From Arsenophonus sp052174495 (GTDB lineage: Bacteria > Pseudomonadota > Gammaproteobacteria > Enterobacterales > Enterobacteriaceae), in NCBI GenBank assembly GCA_052174495.1, contig JBQMRR010000014.1, positions 1 through 55,642 on the forward strand: a DNA stretch of 55,642 bases, read 5' to 3'. Positions 39,949 to 49,070 of this stretch are shown piece after piece (the stretch's first letter is position 1; each line of letters begins with the position of its first letter). The notes under the pieces are model-generated. The model did not search any database, was not told where the DNA came from, and saw nothing but the letters and a program-made list of their open reading frames with translations. A program made the position numbers and the translations under genes.

Positions 39949-41012
39949 GCCAACCAAAACGCCTCCTAGTGATGGCAGGCGGTACTGGAGGGCATGTTTT
40001 TCCAGGACTAGCGGTAGCTAATTATCTAAAGCTACAAGGCTGGGATGTTCGTTGGTTAGGAACCGCTAATCGAATGGAGGCAGATTTAGTTCCTAAGCAT
40101 GGCATCGAAATTGAATTTATAAAAATTTCAGGTTTACGTGGTAAAGGTATCAAAGCAGTGCTGTTAGCACCGTTTAAAGTTATTAAAGCAATAAAGCAGG
40201 CAAAAATAATTATGCAGCGTTATCAACCAGATGTTGTATTAGGTATGGGGGGATATGTTTCTGGCCCAGGCGGTATTGCTGCATGGTTATCTAATATTCC
40301 AATTGTTTTGCATGAACAAAATGGGATACCAGGATTAACCAATCGTTGGTTGGCTAAAATTGCCAAGCGTGTTTTGCAAGCATTTCCAAGTGCCTTCTCT
40401 AATGCTAGAGTAGTCGGAAACCCAGTTCGTGAGGCGGTGTTAGCTTTACCTGAACCTGAAGAACGTTTTATTAATCGTGATGGTGCTATTCGAATTTTAG
40501 TTATAGGTGGTAGTCAAGGAGCAAGAATTTTAAATCAAATATTACCCGAAGTTGCGGGACAATTAGATGGAAAAGTGATCATTTGGCATCAAGCAGGCAA
40601 AGGTGCTCAGCAAATGACAGAAACTTTATACAAAAAGTTATGTGGTAAATCAGATATTTATAAAGTAACTGAATTTATTGATGATGTAGCTAATGCTTAT
40701 GCCTGGGCTGATATCATTGTTTGTCGCGCAGGTGCTTTAACGGTTAGTGAAGTTGCTGCTGCAGGCTTACCAGCAATTTTTATTCCATTCCAGCATAAAG
40801 ATCGGCAACAGTATTGGAATGCGTTACCGTTAGAAAAGGCTGGAGCAGCGAAAATTATTGAGCAACCCCAATTTTCAACGAACATCTTAGTAAAGCTATT
40901 AAAACAATGGTCACGCCCACAGTTATTGGATATGGCAAAAAAAGCACGAGCCATATCGATTACAGATGCAACCAAACGCGTGGCGGCAACATTAATTGAA
41001 GTTGCTAAATAA
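39945..41012 (+). CDS. murG: Lipid II synthase MurG
   Basis: MurG adds GlcNAc to lipid I, making lipid II on the cytoplasmic face of the inner membrane. The 355 residues match E. coli. The GT-B glycosyltransferase motifs are present: MAGGTGGHVFPGLAVA (about 10-25), MGGYVSGPGGIAAW (about 101-114), HEQNGIPGLTNRWL (about 125) and CRAGALTVSEVAAAGLPAIF (about 261-280). The ribosome site AAGGAG lies just before the ATG, which overlaps the ftsW stop. Confidence 0.96.
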   Translation: MSQPKRLLVMAGGTGGHVFPGLAVANYLKLQGWDVRWLGTANRMEADLVPKHGIEIEFIKISGLRGKGIKAVLLAPFKVIKAIKQAKIIMQRYQPDVVLGMGGYVSGPGGIAAWLSNIPIVLHEQNGIPGLTNRWLAKIAKRVLQAFPSAFSNARVVGNPVREAVLALPEPEERFINRDGAIRILVIGGSQGARILNQILPEVAGQLDGKVIIWHQAGKGAQQMTETLYKKLCGKSDIYKVTEFIDDVANAYAWADIIVCRAGALTVSEVAAAGLPAIFIPFQHKDRQQYWNALPLEKAGAAKIIEQPQFSTNILVKLLKQWSRPQLLDMAKKARAISITDATKRVAATLIEVAK

Positions 41013-41068
41013 AACCGATTTTGTATTGAAAAATATTAAAATCATCGATAAAAATAGTGAAAAGTAAA

Positions 41069-42547
41069 GTGAATAGACAAAAATTATCCAAATTAAGAGC
41101 AACAGTGCCTGAAATGCGTCGAGTTAGGCACATCCATTTTGTTGGCATTGCTGGTGCTGGCATGGGAGGTATTGCTGAAGTATTGGTTAACGAAGGTTAT
41201 GAAATTAGTGGTTCTGATTTATTGCCTAATATAGTTACTGAGCAATTAATAGAGCTTGGTGTAAAAATTTATTTTAATCACCAACCAGAGAATGTTACAA
41301 ATGCTTGTGTTGTTGTCGTATCTACGGCAATAGCTGCTGATAATCTAGAAATTATTGCTGCACGCGAAGCTGGTATTCCAGTTATTCAACGCGCTGAAAT
41401 GTTAGCGGAATTGATGCGTTTTCGTTATGGGATTGCTATTGCAGGAACTCATGGAAAAACAACGACTACCGCTATAATTGCTAGCATCTATGCACAAGCC
41501 GGTTTAGATCCAACTTTTATCAATGGCGGATTAGTGAAGGCAGCAGGGGTACATGCACGTTTAGGAACTAGTCGCTATTTAATTGCAGAAGCTGATGAGA
41601 GTGATGCTTCTTTCTTGCATTTACAACCACTAGTTGCTGTTATAACAAATATTGAAGCAGATCACATGAAAACTTATGATGATGATTTTGAGAAATTAAA
41701 ACAGACTTTCATTAGTTTCTTACACAATCTACCATTTTATGGTCAGGCGATCTTATGTATTGATGATCCTGTGGTGCGTTCACTACTACCTCAAATAGGA
41801 CGTTATATTACCACTTATGGCTTTAGTGATGACGCAGATCTCCGTATTACATCTTATACGCAACGCGGCAATCAAGATTTCTTTACTGTAGCACGAGAAA
41901 ACCGAACTGATTTAGATTTTACCTTAAATATACCTGGGCGTCATAATGCATTAAATGCAACTGCGGCTATTGCAGTAGCAACTGAAGAAGGAATTGATGA
42001 TAGCGCTATTTTAACTGCACTAGAAAAATTTCAAGGTACGGGGCGACGTTTTGATTTTTTAGGTAATTTTCTTTTATCTGATGTTAATGGAAAAAAAGGT
42101 AGTGTTATGTTGGTAGATGATTATGGTCACCATCCAACAGAAGTTAATGCTACTATTAAAGCAGCAAAAGAAGGATGGCCAGATAAACGTATCGTGATGG
42201 TTTTTCAACCACACAGATATACTCGTACACGTGATTTATATGATGATTTTGCTAATATTTTAGAGCAGGTTGATGTATTGTTAATGCTAGATGTCTATCC
42301 GGCAGGAGAAGAACCTATCTCTGGTGCGGATAGTCAATCATTATGTCAAACAATTCGTAATCGAGGCAAATTAGATCCTATTTTTATCTTTGAGCATAAT
42401 CAAATTACCGAAACATTAGCGCAAATCATAGAAGATAACGACCTAATACTTATACAGGGAGCTGGCAATATCGACAAAATAGCCCGTAATTTGGCTGACA
42501 CAGATTTACGGCCAATCCTAACAGATGAGAGAAAGTATTATGGCTGA
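41069..42547 (+). CDS. murC: UDP-MurNAc:L-alanine ligase MurC
   Basis: MurC adds the first stem residue, L-alanine, to UDP-MurNAc. I chose the GTG at 41069 (VNRQKLSKLRATVPEMRR), which aligns residue for residue with the E. coli start MNTQQLAKLR; an upstream in-frame GTG at 41057 is an alternative with no better ribosome site. The product is 492 residues (E. coli 491). FVGIAGAGMGGIAEVL, the P-loop AGTHGKTTTTA, EADESDASFLHL and DDYGHHPTEV are intact. The gene is separated from murG by about 55 bases and overlaps ddlB by eight. Confidence 0.94.
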   Translation: MNRQKLSKLRATVPEMRRVRHIHFVGIAGAGMGGIAEVLVNEGYEISGSDLLPNIVTEQLIELGVKIYFNHQPENVTNACVVVVSTAIAADNLEIIAAREAGIPVIQRAEMLAELMRFRYGIAIAGTHGKTTTTAIIASIYAQAGLDPTFINGGLVKAAGVHARLGTSRYLIAEADESDASFLHLQPLVAVITNIEADHMKTYDDDFEKLKQTFISFLHNLPFYGQAILCIDDPVVRSLLPQIGRYITTYGFSDDADLRITSYTQRGNQDFFTVARENRTDLDFTLNIPGRHNALNATAAIAVATEEGIDDSAILTALEKFQGTGRRFDFLGNFLLSDVNGKKGSVMLVDDYGHHPTEVNATIKAAKEGWPDKRIVMVFQPHRYTRTRDLYDDFANILEQVDVLLMLDVYPAGEEPISGADSQSLCQTIRNRGKLDPIFIFEHNQITETLAQIIEDNDLILIQGAGNIDKIARNLADTDLRPILTDERKYYG

Positions 42548-43481
42548 TAAAGTTGCCGTACTTTTAGGCGGAAATTCGGCCGAAAGAAAGGTGTCACTGC
42601 AATCTGGTAAGGCGATAGTAAATGCCTTATGTAATGCTGGAATAGATGCCTATCCAATTGATATTAAATATTTTCCTGTTATTAAATTAAAAGAAGCTGG
42701 TTATAATAGAGTTTTTATTGCTTTACATGGACGTGGTGGTGAAGATGGTACGGTGCAAGGTGTTTTAGAATTTTTAGGTTTACCCTATACCGGTAGTGGT
42801 GTTTTAGCTTCATCACTTTCAATGGATAAGTTACGTACCAAACAGTTATGGGCGGGCATAGATTTGCCGGTTTCATCCTATATAGCTCTAAATAAACAGC
42901 AGGTAGCAATGATGTCAGATGAAATGCTTTTTGAGTCTGTTTCTTATTTGGAGTTACCGCTTATTGTGAAACCAAGTCTTGAAGGTTCAAGCATTGGTAT
43001 GAAAAAAGTAATAAGCTTGACTGAATTAAGAGCAGCTCTCAAATTTGCTTTTTATTATGACAAAGATGTTTTGATTGAGAAGTGGTTAAATGGACCCGAA
43101 TATACCGTGGCAATTGTAGGAGAGCAGGTACTCCCATCAATTCGTATTCAACCTGGAGGTGCTTTTTTTGATTATAATGCTAAATATATTTCTAATAAAA
43201 CACAATATTTCTGCCCTAGTGGATTAAAAACTGAAGAAGAAGAGAAATTAAATCAATTAGCGCTAGCAGCTTATAAGGCGGTTGGTTGCACTGGTTGGGG
43301 ACGCGTTGATCTCATGAGAGATCACAATGGTATTTTTTATTTATTAGAAATTAATACCTCTCCTGGTATGACTGATCATAGTTTAGTACCCATGGCTGCA
43401 AAACAAGCAGGAATAAATTTTTCACAGTTAGTTAAAAAGATTTTAGAATTGGCGGAGTGTATATGCCGCAGGCATCACTGA
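42540..43481 (+). CDS. ddlB: D-alanine--D-alanine ligase DdlB
   Basis: DdlB makes the D-Ala-D-Ala dipeptide used by MurF. Starting at the ATG at 42540 (MADKVAVLLGGNSAERKVSL) it has 313 residues (E. coli 306), and the ribosome site GAGAGAAAG precedes it inside the murC end. ATP-grasp motifs are present: VKPSLEGSSIGM, LIEKWLNGPEYTVAI, GRVDLM and LEINTSPGMT. The Tyr in the YFCPSGL block follows the D-Ala-specific family. The C-terminus is extended by about seven residues (AECICRRHH) compared with E. coli, overlapping ftsQ by 19 bases. Confidence 0.95.
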   Translation: MADKVAVLLGGNSAERKVSLQSGKAIVNALCNAGIDAYPIDIKYFPVIKLKEAGYNRVFIALHGRGGEDGTVQGVLEFLGLPYTGSGVLASSLSMDKLRTKQLWAGIDLPVSSYIALNKQQVAMMSDEMLFESVSYLELPLIVKPSLEGSSIGMKKVISLTELRAALKFAFYYDKDVLIEKWLNGPEYTVAIVGEQVLPSIRIQPGGAFFDYNAKYISNKTQYFCPSGLKTEEEEKLNQLALAAYKAVGCTGWGRVDLMRDHNGIFYLLEINTSPGMTDHSLVPMAAKQAGINFSQLVKKILELAECICRRHH

Positions 43482-44263
43482 ACGTTCATAATAAAGAGCA
43501 TAAAGAGCATCAAAACGATGGAGGTCGAAGTAATGGTTCTTATTTGGCAGGTATTATCTTCTTTTTGATAGTATTATGTACCATTATATGGAGTATATGG
43601 ATGGTGTTAAATTGGATGAAAAATGTTAATAGATTTCCTATATCAAAACTAGTGATCACTGGAGAACGCCATTATACCCGTGATGATAATATTAGGAAAG
43701 CAATATTGACACTAGGTATGCCGGGTACGTTTATGACTATAAACATAAACGCGATCCAGAATCAAATAAAAACCATGCCATGGATAAGGAAAGTTATGGT
43801 ACGTAAACAATGGCCGGATGAACTAAAAATTTATTTAGTGGAATATAAACCTTATGCTAAATGGAATGATACCTTTTTTATTAATGCAGAAGGCACTGTT
43901 TTTAGCTTACCAGCATTACTAAATGTTAAAAGTAATTTTCTGAAGTTATATGGTCCACAAGGTAGTCAGCAAGAAATATTAGAAATGTATCGTGCTATAC
44001 AACAGCAGTTAGCGTCCTATAATTTTAGCATTAAGTCAGTATCAATGAGTACACGACGTGCATGGCAATTAGTTTTAACTAATGATATTCGATTAAATAT
44101 AGGTAAACAGGATATTAAAAAACGATTAAACCGTTTTGTTGAGATTTATCCAGTATTAAAACAAATTACAGATAAACGTATTGGATACATAGATTTGCGA
44201 TATGGTAGCGGTGCTGCGATAGGTTGGTTACCACTTTTAGACAAATCTTACACATTGAATTAA
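43463..44263 (+). CDS. ftsQ: Cell division protein FtsQ
   Basis: FtsQ is the bitopic scaffold of the FtsQLB subcomplex. From ATG 43463 (MPQASLNVHNKEHKEHQNDG) it has 266 residues (E. coli 276). GGAG lies about six bases upstream of this ATG but directly abuts the earlier ATG at 43457, so 43463 is preferred. One membrane helix (about 30-52) precedes the POTRA domain (FPISKLVITGERHYTRDD, about 62-79) and the beta domain ending in IGYIDLRYGSGAAIGW. The C-terminal tail is short compared with E. coli. Confidence 0.94.
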   Translation: MPQASLNVHNKEHKEHQNDGGRSNGSYLAGIIFFLIVLCTIIWSIWMVLNWMKNVNRFPISKLVITGERHYTRDDNIRKAILTLGMPGTFMTININAIQNQIKTMPWIRKVMVRKQWPDELKIYLVEYKPYAKWNDTFFINAEGTVFSLPALLNVKSNFLKLYGPQGSQQEILEMYRAIQQQLASYNFSIKSVSMSTRRAWQLVLTNDIRLNIGKQDIKKRLNRFVEIYPVLKQITDKRIGYIDLRYGSGAAIGWLPLLDKSYTLN

Positions 44264-44307
44264 AGTAGTCTTGAGACTATTGACTGAACAGCTACAGGCA
44301 AATAATG

Positions 44308-45564
44308 ATGATTAAAATGACAGACAGAAAATTAGTAGTTGGTCTTGAAATTGGAACTTCTAAAGTTTCTGCGCTGGTTGGTGAGCTCCTACCTGATGGG
44401 ATGGTAAATATTATTGGTGTTGGCAATTGTCTATCTCGAGGAATGGATAGAGGCGGTGTAAATGATTTAGAATCTGTCATTAAATGCGTGCAACGAACTG
44501 TTGATCAAGCAGAATTAATGGCGGATTGCCAAATATCATCGGTTTATCTGGCGCTTTCTGGTAAGCATGTTAGTTGTCAGAATGAAATAGGTATAGTACC
44601 TATTTCTGAAGATGAAGTTACTCAAGATGATGTAGATAGCGTTGTGCATACAGCTAAATCTGTTCGGGTTCGTGATGAACATAGAATTTTACATGTTATT
44701 CCACAAGAATATACAATTGATTATCAAGAAGGAATTAAAAATCCAGTAGGACTTTCAGGTGTACGTATGCAAGCCAAGGTACATCTGATTACTTGCCATA
44801 ATGATACGGCCAAAAATATTATTAAAGCAGTTGAATGTTGTGGCTTAAAAGTAGATCAATTAATTTTTTCCGGTTTAGCATCAAGCTATTCTGTTTTAAC
44901 GGAAGACGAATGTGAATTAGGGGTATGTGTCGTCGATATTGGCGGTGGAACCATGGATATAGCCGTTTATACTGGCGGTGCACTTCGGTATATCAAGGTT
45001 ATACCTTATGCTGGTAATGTCGTAACAAATGATATTGCTTATGCATTTGGTACCCCCCCCAGCGATGCTGAAATAATAAAAGTTCGGCATGGATGCGCAT
45101 TAGGTACTATTGTTAGTAAAGACGAAAATATTGAAGTACCAAGTGTAGGTGGTCGGCCACCAAGGAGTTTACAACGCCAAACATTAGCTGAAGTTATTGA
45201 GCCACGTTATACAGAGTTACTAAACTTAGTAAATGACGAGATTTTAAAATTGCAAGAACAATTACGTCAACAAAATATAAAATATCATCTGGCGGCGGGT
45301 ATTGTCCTAACAGGAGGAGGTGCTCAAATTGATGGTCTAGTCGAATGTGCTCAAAGAGTATTTCATACTCAAGTACGCATCGGTAAACCATTAAATATAA
45401 CTGGGTTAACGGACTATGCACAGGAACCTTATTATTCCACAACTGTAGGGCTTCTGCATTATGGAAAACAGACTCATCTTGGAAATGAAACTGAAATAGA
45501 TAAATGCACATCAGTGAGTAGTTGGTTTCATAAAATTACTAGTTGGCTAAAAAAAGAATTTTAA
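44308..45564 (+). CDS. ftsA: Cell division protein FtsA
   Basis: FtsA is an actin-like ATPase that tethers FtsZ to the membrane and recruits later division proteins. From ATG 44308 (MIKMTDRKLVVGLEIGTSK) it is 418 residues (E. coli 420); a neighbouring ATG at 44305 is possible. Phosphate 1 (VGLEIGTSKVSALVG), phosphate 2 (CVVDIGGGTMDIAVY) and the adenosine motif (IVLTGGGAQIDGL) are intact. The C-terminal amphipathic helix SWFHKITSWLKKEF matches the E. coli membrane-targeting sequence. A run of eight C at 45053-45060 encodes the conserved TPP of AFGTPPSDAE. Confidence 0.96.
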   Translation: MIKMTDRKLVVGLEIGTSKVSALVGELLPDGMVNIIGVGNCLSRGMDRGGVNDLESVIKCVQRTVDQAELMADCQISSVYLALSGKHVSCQNEIGIVPISEDEVTQDDVDSVVHTAKSVRVRDEHRILHVIPQEYTIDYQEGIKNPVGLSGVRMQAKVHLITCHNDTAKNIIKAVECCGLKVDQLIFSGLASSYSVLTEDECELGVCVVDIGGGTMDIAVYTGGALRYIKVIPYAGNVVTNDIAYAFGTPPSDAEIIKVRHGCALGTIVSKDENIEVPSVGGRPPRSLQRQTLAEVIEPRYTELLNLVNDEILKLQEQLRQQNIKYHLAAGIVLTGGGAQIDGLVECAQRVFHTQVRIGKPLNITGLTDYAQEPYYSTTVGLLHYGKQTHLGNETEIDKCTSVSSWFHKITSWLKKEF

Positions 45565-45619
45565 TTTTGTAAGAAGCAAATCTTTCGCTTCTATATAAGG
45601 CATAAAACGGAGAGAGATT

Positions 45620-46786
45620 ATGTTTGAACCAATGGAATTAACCAATGACGCGGTGATTAAAGTCATCGGCGTTGGTGGTGGCGGTGGCAATGCCGTTGAA
45701 CACATGGTGCGTGAACGCATTGAAGGTGTTGAATTCTTTGCTGTTAATACAGATGCCCAGGCATTACGTAAAACAGCAGTAGGACAAACTATTCAAATTG
45801 GCAATGGTATTACAAAAGGTTTGGGAGCAGGAGCGAATCCTGAAGTTGGTCGCGATGCCGCTGAAGAAGATCGTGAAGCCTTGCACAATGCGGTTGATGG
45901 GGCGGATATGATTTTTATTGCTGCTGGTATGGGTGGTGGTACGGGCACCGGTGCAGCTCCTGTTGTAGCCGAAGTTGCTAAAGAGCTTGGTATACTGACG
46001 GTAGCAGTTGTAACTAAACCTTTCAACTTTGAAGGTAAAAAACGCATGGCATTTGCTGAAACAGGGATCTCAGAACTGTCTAAGGACGTTGATTCTTTAA
46101 TTACTATTCCAAATGATAAATTATTAAAAGTACTTGGGCGGGGTATTTCTTTGTTAGATGCATTCGGTGCTGCAAATGATGTTCTAAAAGGCGCAGTGCA
46201 AGGTATTGCTGAGCTGATTACTCGTCCTGGTTTAATGAATGTGGATTTTGCTGATGTTCGTACTGTCATGTCAGAAATGGGTTATGCTATGATGGGATCA
46301 GGCGTAGCACAAGGTGAAGATCGAGCTGAAGAAGCGGCAGAAATGGCAATTTCTAGCCCATTATTGGAAGATATCGATTTATCGGGCGCTCGTGGTGTAT
46401 TAGTTAATATTACTGCAGGTTTTGATTTACGGCTTGATGAATTTGAAACAGTGGGTAATACCATTCGTGCATTTGCATCAGATAACGCAACGGTTGTTAT
46501 TGGTACTTCATTGGATCCTGAAATGAATGACGAGTTGCGAGTGACCGTAGTTGCTACAGGAATTGGTATGAATAAGCGACCAGAAATTACATTAATTACT
46601 AACAAAACACCACAAAAATCATCGTTAGAGCAGTGTTATCAGCATATGAAAGACTTAATACCGGCTGTGACGCCGTTAACAAAGGAAAAAACTGCTGCCA
46701 AAGTGATAAACAAACAAAATATGCAATTAAATAAGGAGCCGGACTATCTTGATATTCCTGCTTTCTTGAGGAAACAGGCTGATTAA
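45620..46786 (+). CDS. ftsZ: Cell division protein FtsZ
   Basis: FtsZ is the tubulin-like GTPase that forms the division ring. The 388 residues match E. coli (383). The tubulin signature GGGTGTGAAPVVAE (about 103-116), the N-terminal VIKVIGVGGGGGNAVEHM and the T7-loop NVDFADVRTVM are conserved. The linker is poor in recognisable motifs and runs to about residue 374, and the C-terminal conserved peptide DYLDIPAFLRKQAD is identical to E. coli, so the FtsA, ZipA and MinC docking site is preserved. A ribosome site GGAGAGAG lies seven bases upstream. Confidence 0.97.
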   Translation: MFEPMELTNDAVIKVIGVGGGGGNAVEHMVRERIEGVEFFAVNTDAQALRKTAVGQTIQIGNGITKGLGAGANPEVGRDAAEEDREALHNAVDGADMIFIAAGMGGGTGTGAAPVVAEVAKELGILTVAVVTKPFNFEGKKRMAFAETGISELSKDVDSLITIPNDKLLKVLGRGISLLDAFGAANDVLKGAVQGIAELITRPGLMNVDFADVRTVMSEMGYAMMGSGVAQGEDRAEEAAEMAISSPLLEDIDLSGARGVLVNITAGFDLRLDEFETVGNTIRAFASDNATVVIGTSLDPEMNDELRVTVVATGIGMNKRPEITLITNKTPQKSSLEQCYQHMKDLIPAVTPLTKEKTAAKVINKQNMQLNKEPDYLDIPAFLRKQAD

Positions 46787-46885
46787 TTAACAACTGATGG
46801 GTTTCTCTGCTTTTTGTGCTAGAATATCTTGCTGATCTTGGAGGGAGGAAGATTGAGCAAGGTAGTTAACGATATGAGAAAAATG

Positions 46886-47803
46886 ATGATCAAACAAAGG
46901 ACACTAAAATGTATTGTTCAAGCGACAGGCGTCGGTTTGCATACTGGCAAAAAAGTCACTTTATCATTGCGTCCAGCACCGGCAAATACCGGTGTCATCT
47001 ACCACCGTACAGATTTAAATCCACCAGTTGATTTTCCGGCTAAAGCAAAATCGGTACGTGATACCATGCTATGTACTTGTTTGGTCAATGAAGATAATGT
47101 ACGTATTTCAACTGTAGAACATCTGAACGCTGCATTGGCAGGTCTTGGAATTGATAATATTATTATTGATATAGATGCACCAGAAATCCCAATAATGGAT
47201 GGGAGTGCAGCCCCTTTTGTATTTTTATTATTAGATGCAGGCATTGAAGAGTTAAATAGTGCCAAAAAATTTCTTCGTATTAAAAATAGTGTCCGAGTTA
47301 CAGATGGCGATAAATGGGCGGAACTAGCGCCTTATAATGGATTTATCTTAGATTTCACTATCGACTTTAATCATCCTGCTATTAATAGCAGTACTCAACA
47401 TTACAAACTAGATTTTTCAGTAAAATCTTTTATTAGAGAAATTAGCCGTGCACGTACGTTTGGTTTTATGCGTGATATTGAGTACTTGCAATCTAAAGGG
47501 TTATGCTTGGGCGGTAGCTTTGATTGTGCGATTGTTATTGATGATTATCGCGTCTTAAATGAAGATGGCTTGCGATTTGAAGATGAATTTGTGCGTCATA
47601 AAATGCTAGATGCTATTGGTGATTTATTTATGTGTGGTCACAATATCATTGGTGCTTTTACCGCATATAAAGCAGGTCATGCATTAAATAACAAATTATT
47701 ACAGGCTGTTTTAGCGACAAAATCTGCTTGGGATATGGTTACATTCGAAAATGAATCAGAAATGCCAGTTGCATTTAAAACACCTTTAACAATAATAATC
47801 TGA
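46886..47803 (+). CDS. lpxC: UDP-3-O-acyl-N-acetylglucosamine deacetylase LpxC
   Basis: LpxC is the zinc-dependent committed enzyme of lipid A synthesis. From ATG 46886 (MIKQRTLKCIVQATGVGLHT) it is 305 residues, exactly the E. coli length; the frame is open further upstream to 46829, but the family start is clear. The zinc ligands are His79 in STVEHLNAAL and His and Asp in FVRHKMLDAIGDL (about 238 and 242), and His265 lies in YKAGHALNNKLL. The C-terminus (MPVAFKTPLTIII) lies where E. coli LpxC carries its FtsH degradation signal and remains non-polar. Confidence 0.96.
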   Translation: MIKQRTLKCIVQATGVGLHTGKKVTLSLRPAPANTGVIYHRTDLNPPVDFPAKAKSVRDTMLCTCLVNEDNVRISTVEHLNAALAGLGIDNIIIDIDAPEIPIMDGSAAPFVFLLLDAGIEELNSAKKFLRIKNSVRVTDGDKWAELAPYNGFILDFTIDFNHPAINSSTQHYKLDFSVKSFIREISRARTFGFMRDIEYLQSKGLCLGGSFDCAIVIDDYRVLNEDGLRFEDEFVRHKMLDAIGDLFMCGHNIIGAFTAYKAGHALNNKLLQAVLATKSAWDMVTFENESEMPVAFKTPLTIII

Positions 47804-47916
47804 GATATCTTATCTTAAGCAAAATACTCTATTTATGTTACATTAGTGGATTATTCTCTCTATTATAATATTTCATCAATGCTTTTTATTCAGAACTAAT
47901 CTTTATTTCTATAATC

Positions 47917-48414
47917 TTAGGTATTCTCTTCAGCCAATGCAGCTAGACGCTCTAATTTATCTTTTAATTTTTTTGGACTTCTTTTTGCTAGATTATAAAT
48001 TGTCTTTGCACTTTCTTTGCTTAGCTTGTTTATTATTTGTTTTGATGGTTTTATAGCTATTTTATGAATTGATAAGGAATTTTTAAAATTTTTAGATGAT
48101 AATGATGGATTAATCTTTATTTTAATTGAAGATAAAGATGGTAAAATGGTCTTACGTAATGTTAAGAGTAGTGCAGGAAGCTCATAGTTTAGTCGTACTT
48201 TTCGGTTAGCATTTGTAACTTCTAGAATAAGAATATGTTTACGATAATTGGCGACTCGACACCAAACATTTAACTCAATAGGAAGTAGACTGATAACAGC
48301 ATTATTAAGTTTAATTAATGCCTGTGTGCGCTGTTGAATAGCTTGTAAGGGATTTGAATAAAAATTGTTTTTTTTTAATAAGAAATTTAAAGATTGGGGA
48401 TAACTATCGCGCAT
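47917..48414 (-). CDS. dciA: DUF721/DciA-like protein, candidate replicative helicase loader
   Basis: This 165-residue basic protein begins MRDSYPQSLNFLLKKNN and has the DUF721 pattern: an N-terminal helix LQAIQQRTQALIKLNNAVIS, LLPIELNVWCRVANYRKHIL, ILEVTNANRKVRLNYELPAL and SLSSIKIKINP. The second half (about 105-165) is Lys/Ser-rich and low in recognisable motifs. In Pseudomonas and Vibrio the homologue lies between lpxC and secA, the same place, and there DciA loads or activates DnaB helicase. TTGGAGT precedes the ATG. The family assignment is from pattern and synteny; function in this organism is inferred, and the gene symbol is tentative. Confidence 0.75.
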   Translation of the reverse strand: MRDSYPQSLNFLLKKNNFYSNPLQAIQQRTQALIKLNNAVISLLPIELNVWCRVANYRKHILILEVTNANRKVRLNYELPALLLTLRKTILPSLSSIKIKINPSLSSKNFKNSLSIHKIAIKPSKQIINKLSKESAKTIYNLAKRSPKKLKDKLERLAALAEENT

Positions 48415-48457
48415 TTTTACTCCAAGTCATATAATATATGATATTCAAATAAATATA

Positions 48458-48960
48458 TTGGCACTTTGGCGATGTTTTGGTAAAGAATATTTTTGCCGTA
48501 TCCACCTATTGTTAGTTATTATAATGATTAAGGTAGTATACCTAGAATTTTGTCAACAATGACTGAATATATCACATATTAGTAATTATTATTACATTAC
48601 CGGCAAAATTTAACGCTAGATTATCTGATGGATATCAATAAATCTCATATTTTATAATTGGTGGACAAATGATTGGAATAAGCATGGTTTACGTAATATA
48701 GAAATTCCCTGTTCGCTGATTTTTGTTTTTAGACTAAGAGAGAGATAAAAAAGTTGCATACTAATTTAAGTAAAAACAACAAACCAATTTTGTTTTATAA
48801 TATCTTTAATACTTTTTATTGTATAATTAATTCAAGTGTTTTTTATTCTAACGAGGATAATTTTATCTGTTCATTAACAAAATCTTCTTACTATATTACC
48901 CACCAAACTGCACTATAGGTTGCTTGTGTTCAAGGTATTTGAGTCGGGCTATAATAGAAA
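48458..48960 (+). pseudogene. secM: secM pseudogene with fossil translation-arrest motif
   Basis: SecM is a secreted peptide whose translation stalls at a C-terminal arrest sequence and exposes the secA ribosome site when export is slow. Three remnants occur in order before secA. LALWRCFGKEYFCRIHLLLV (48458-48517, stop at 48560-48562) matches E. coli LTRWRQFGKRYFWPHLLLG. NDWNKHGLRNIEIPCS (about 48667-48714) matches VDYWHQHAIRTVIRHLS. The 15 codons at 48907-48951 read TAL, stop, VACVQGI, stop, VGL, against the arrest sequence TPVWISQAQGIRAGP. Trp became TAG, Arg became TGA and the final Pro became Leu. The gene is dead. Confidence 0.82.
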
Positions 48961-49042
48961 TTTCATAGATTTTTTATTAATTCTTATAGCAACTATTATT
49001 CAACTGAATATATTAATTATATTAGTTGAAAGCAGATAATAT

Positions 49043-49070
49043 AGGCGGTTCTAAATTAAAAATACCGCCT
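49043..49070 (+). promoter_or_regulatory. Hairpin just upstream of secA
   Basis: AGGCGGT (49043-49049) and ACCGCCT (49064-49070) form a perfect GC-rich 7-bp stem with a 14-base loop, 19 bases before the secA ATG. In E. coli the secM-secA junction has a hairpin that hides the secA ribosome site. Whether this hairpin does so is unknown; the only ribosome-site-like sequence (GAGAA, 49076-49080) is outside the stem. Confidence 0.4.

Noticed and set aside
45793..46269. A 158-codon frame antisense to ftsZ.
   Set aside because: It mirrors ftsZ codon structure, and the sense strand is a conserved full-length FtsZ.
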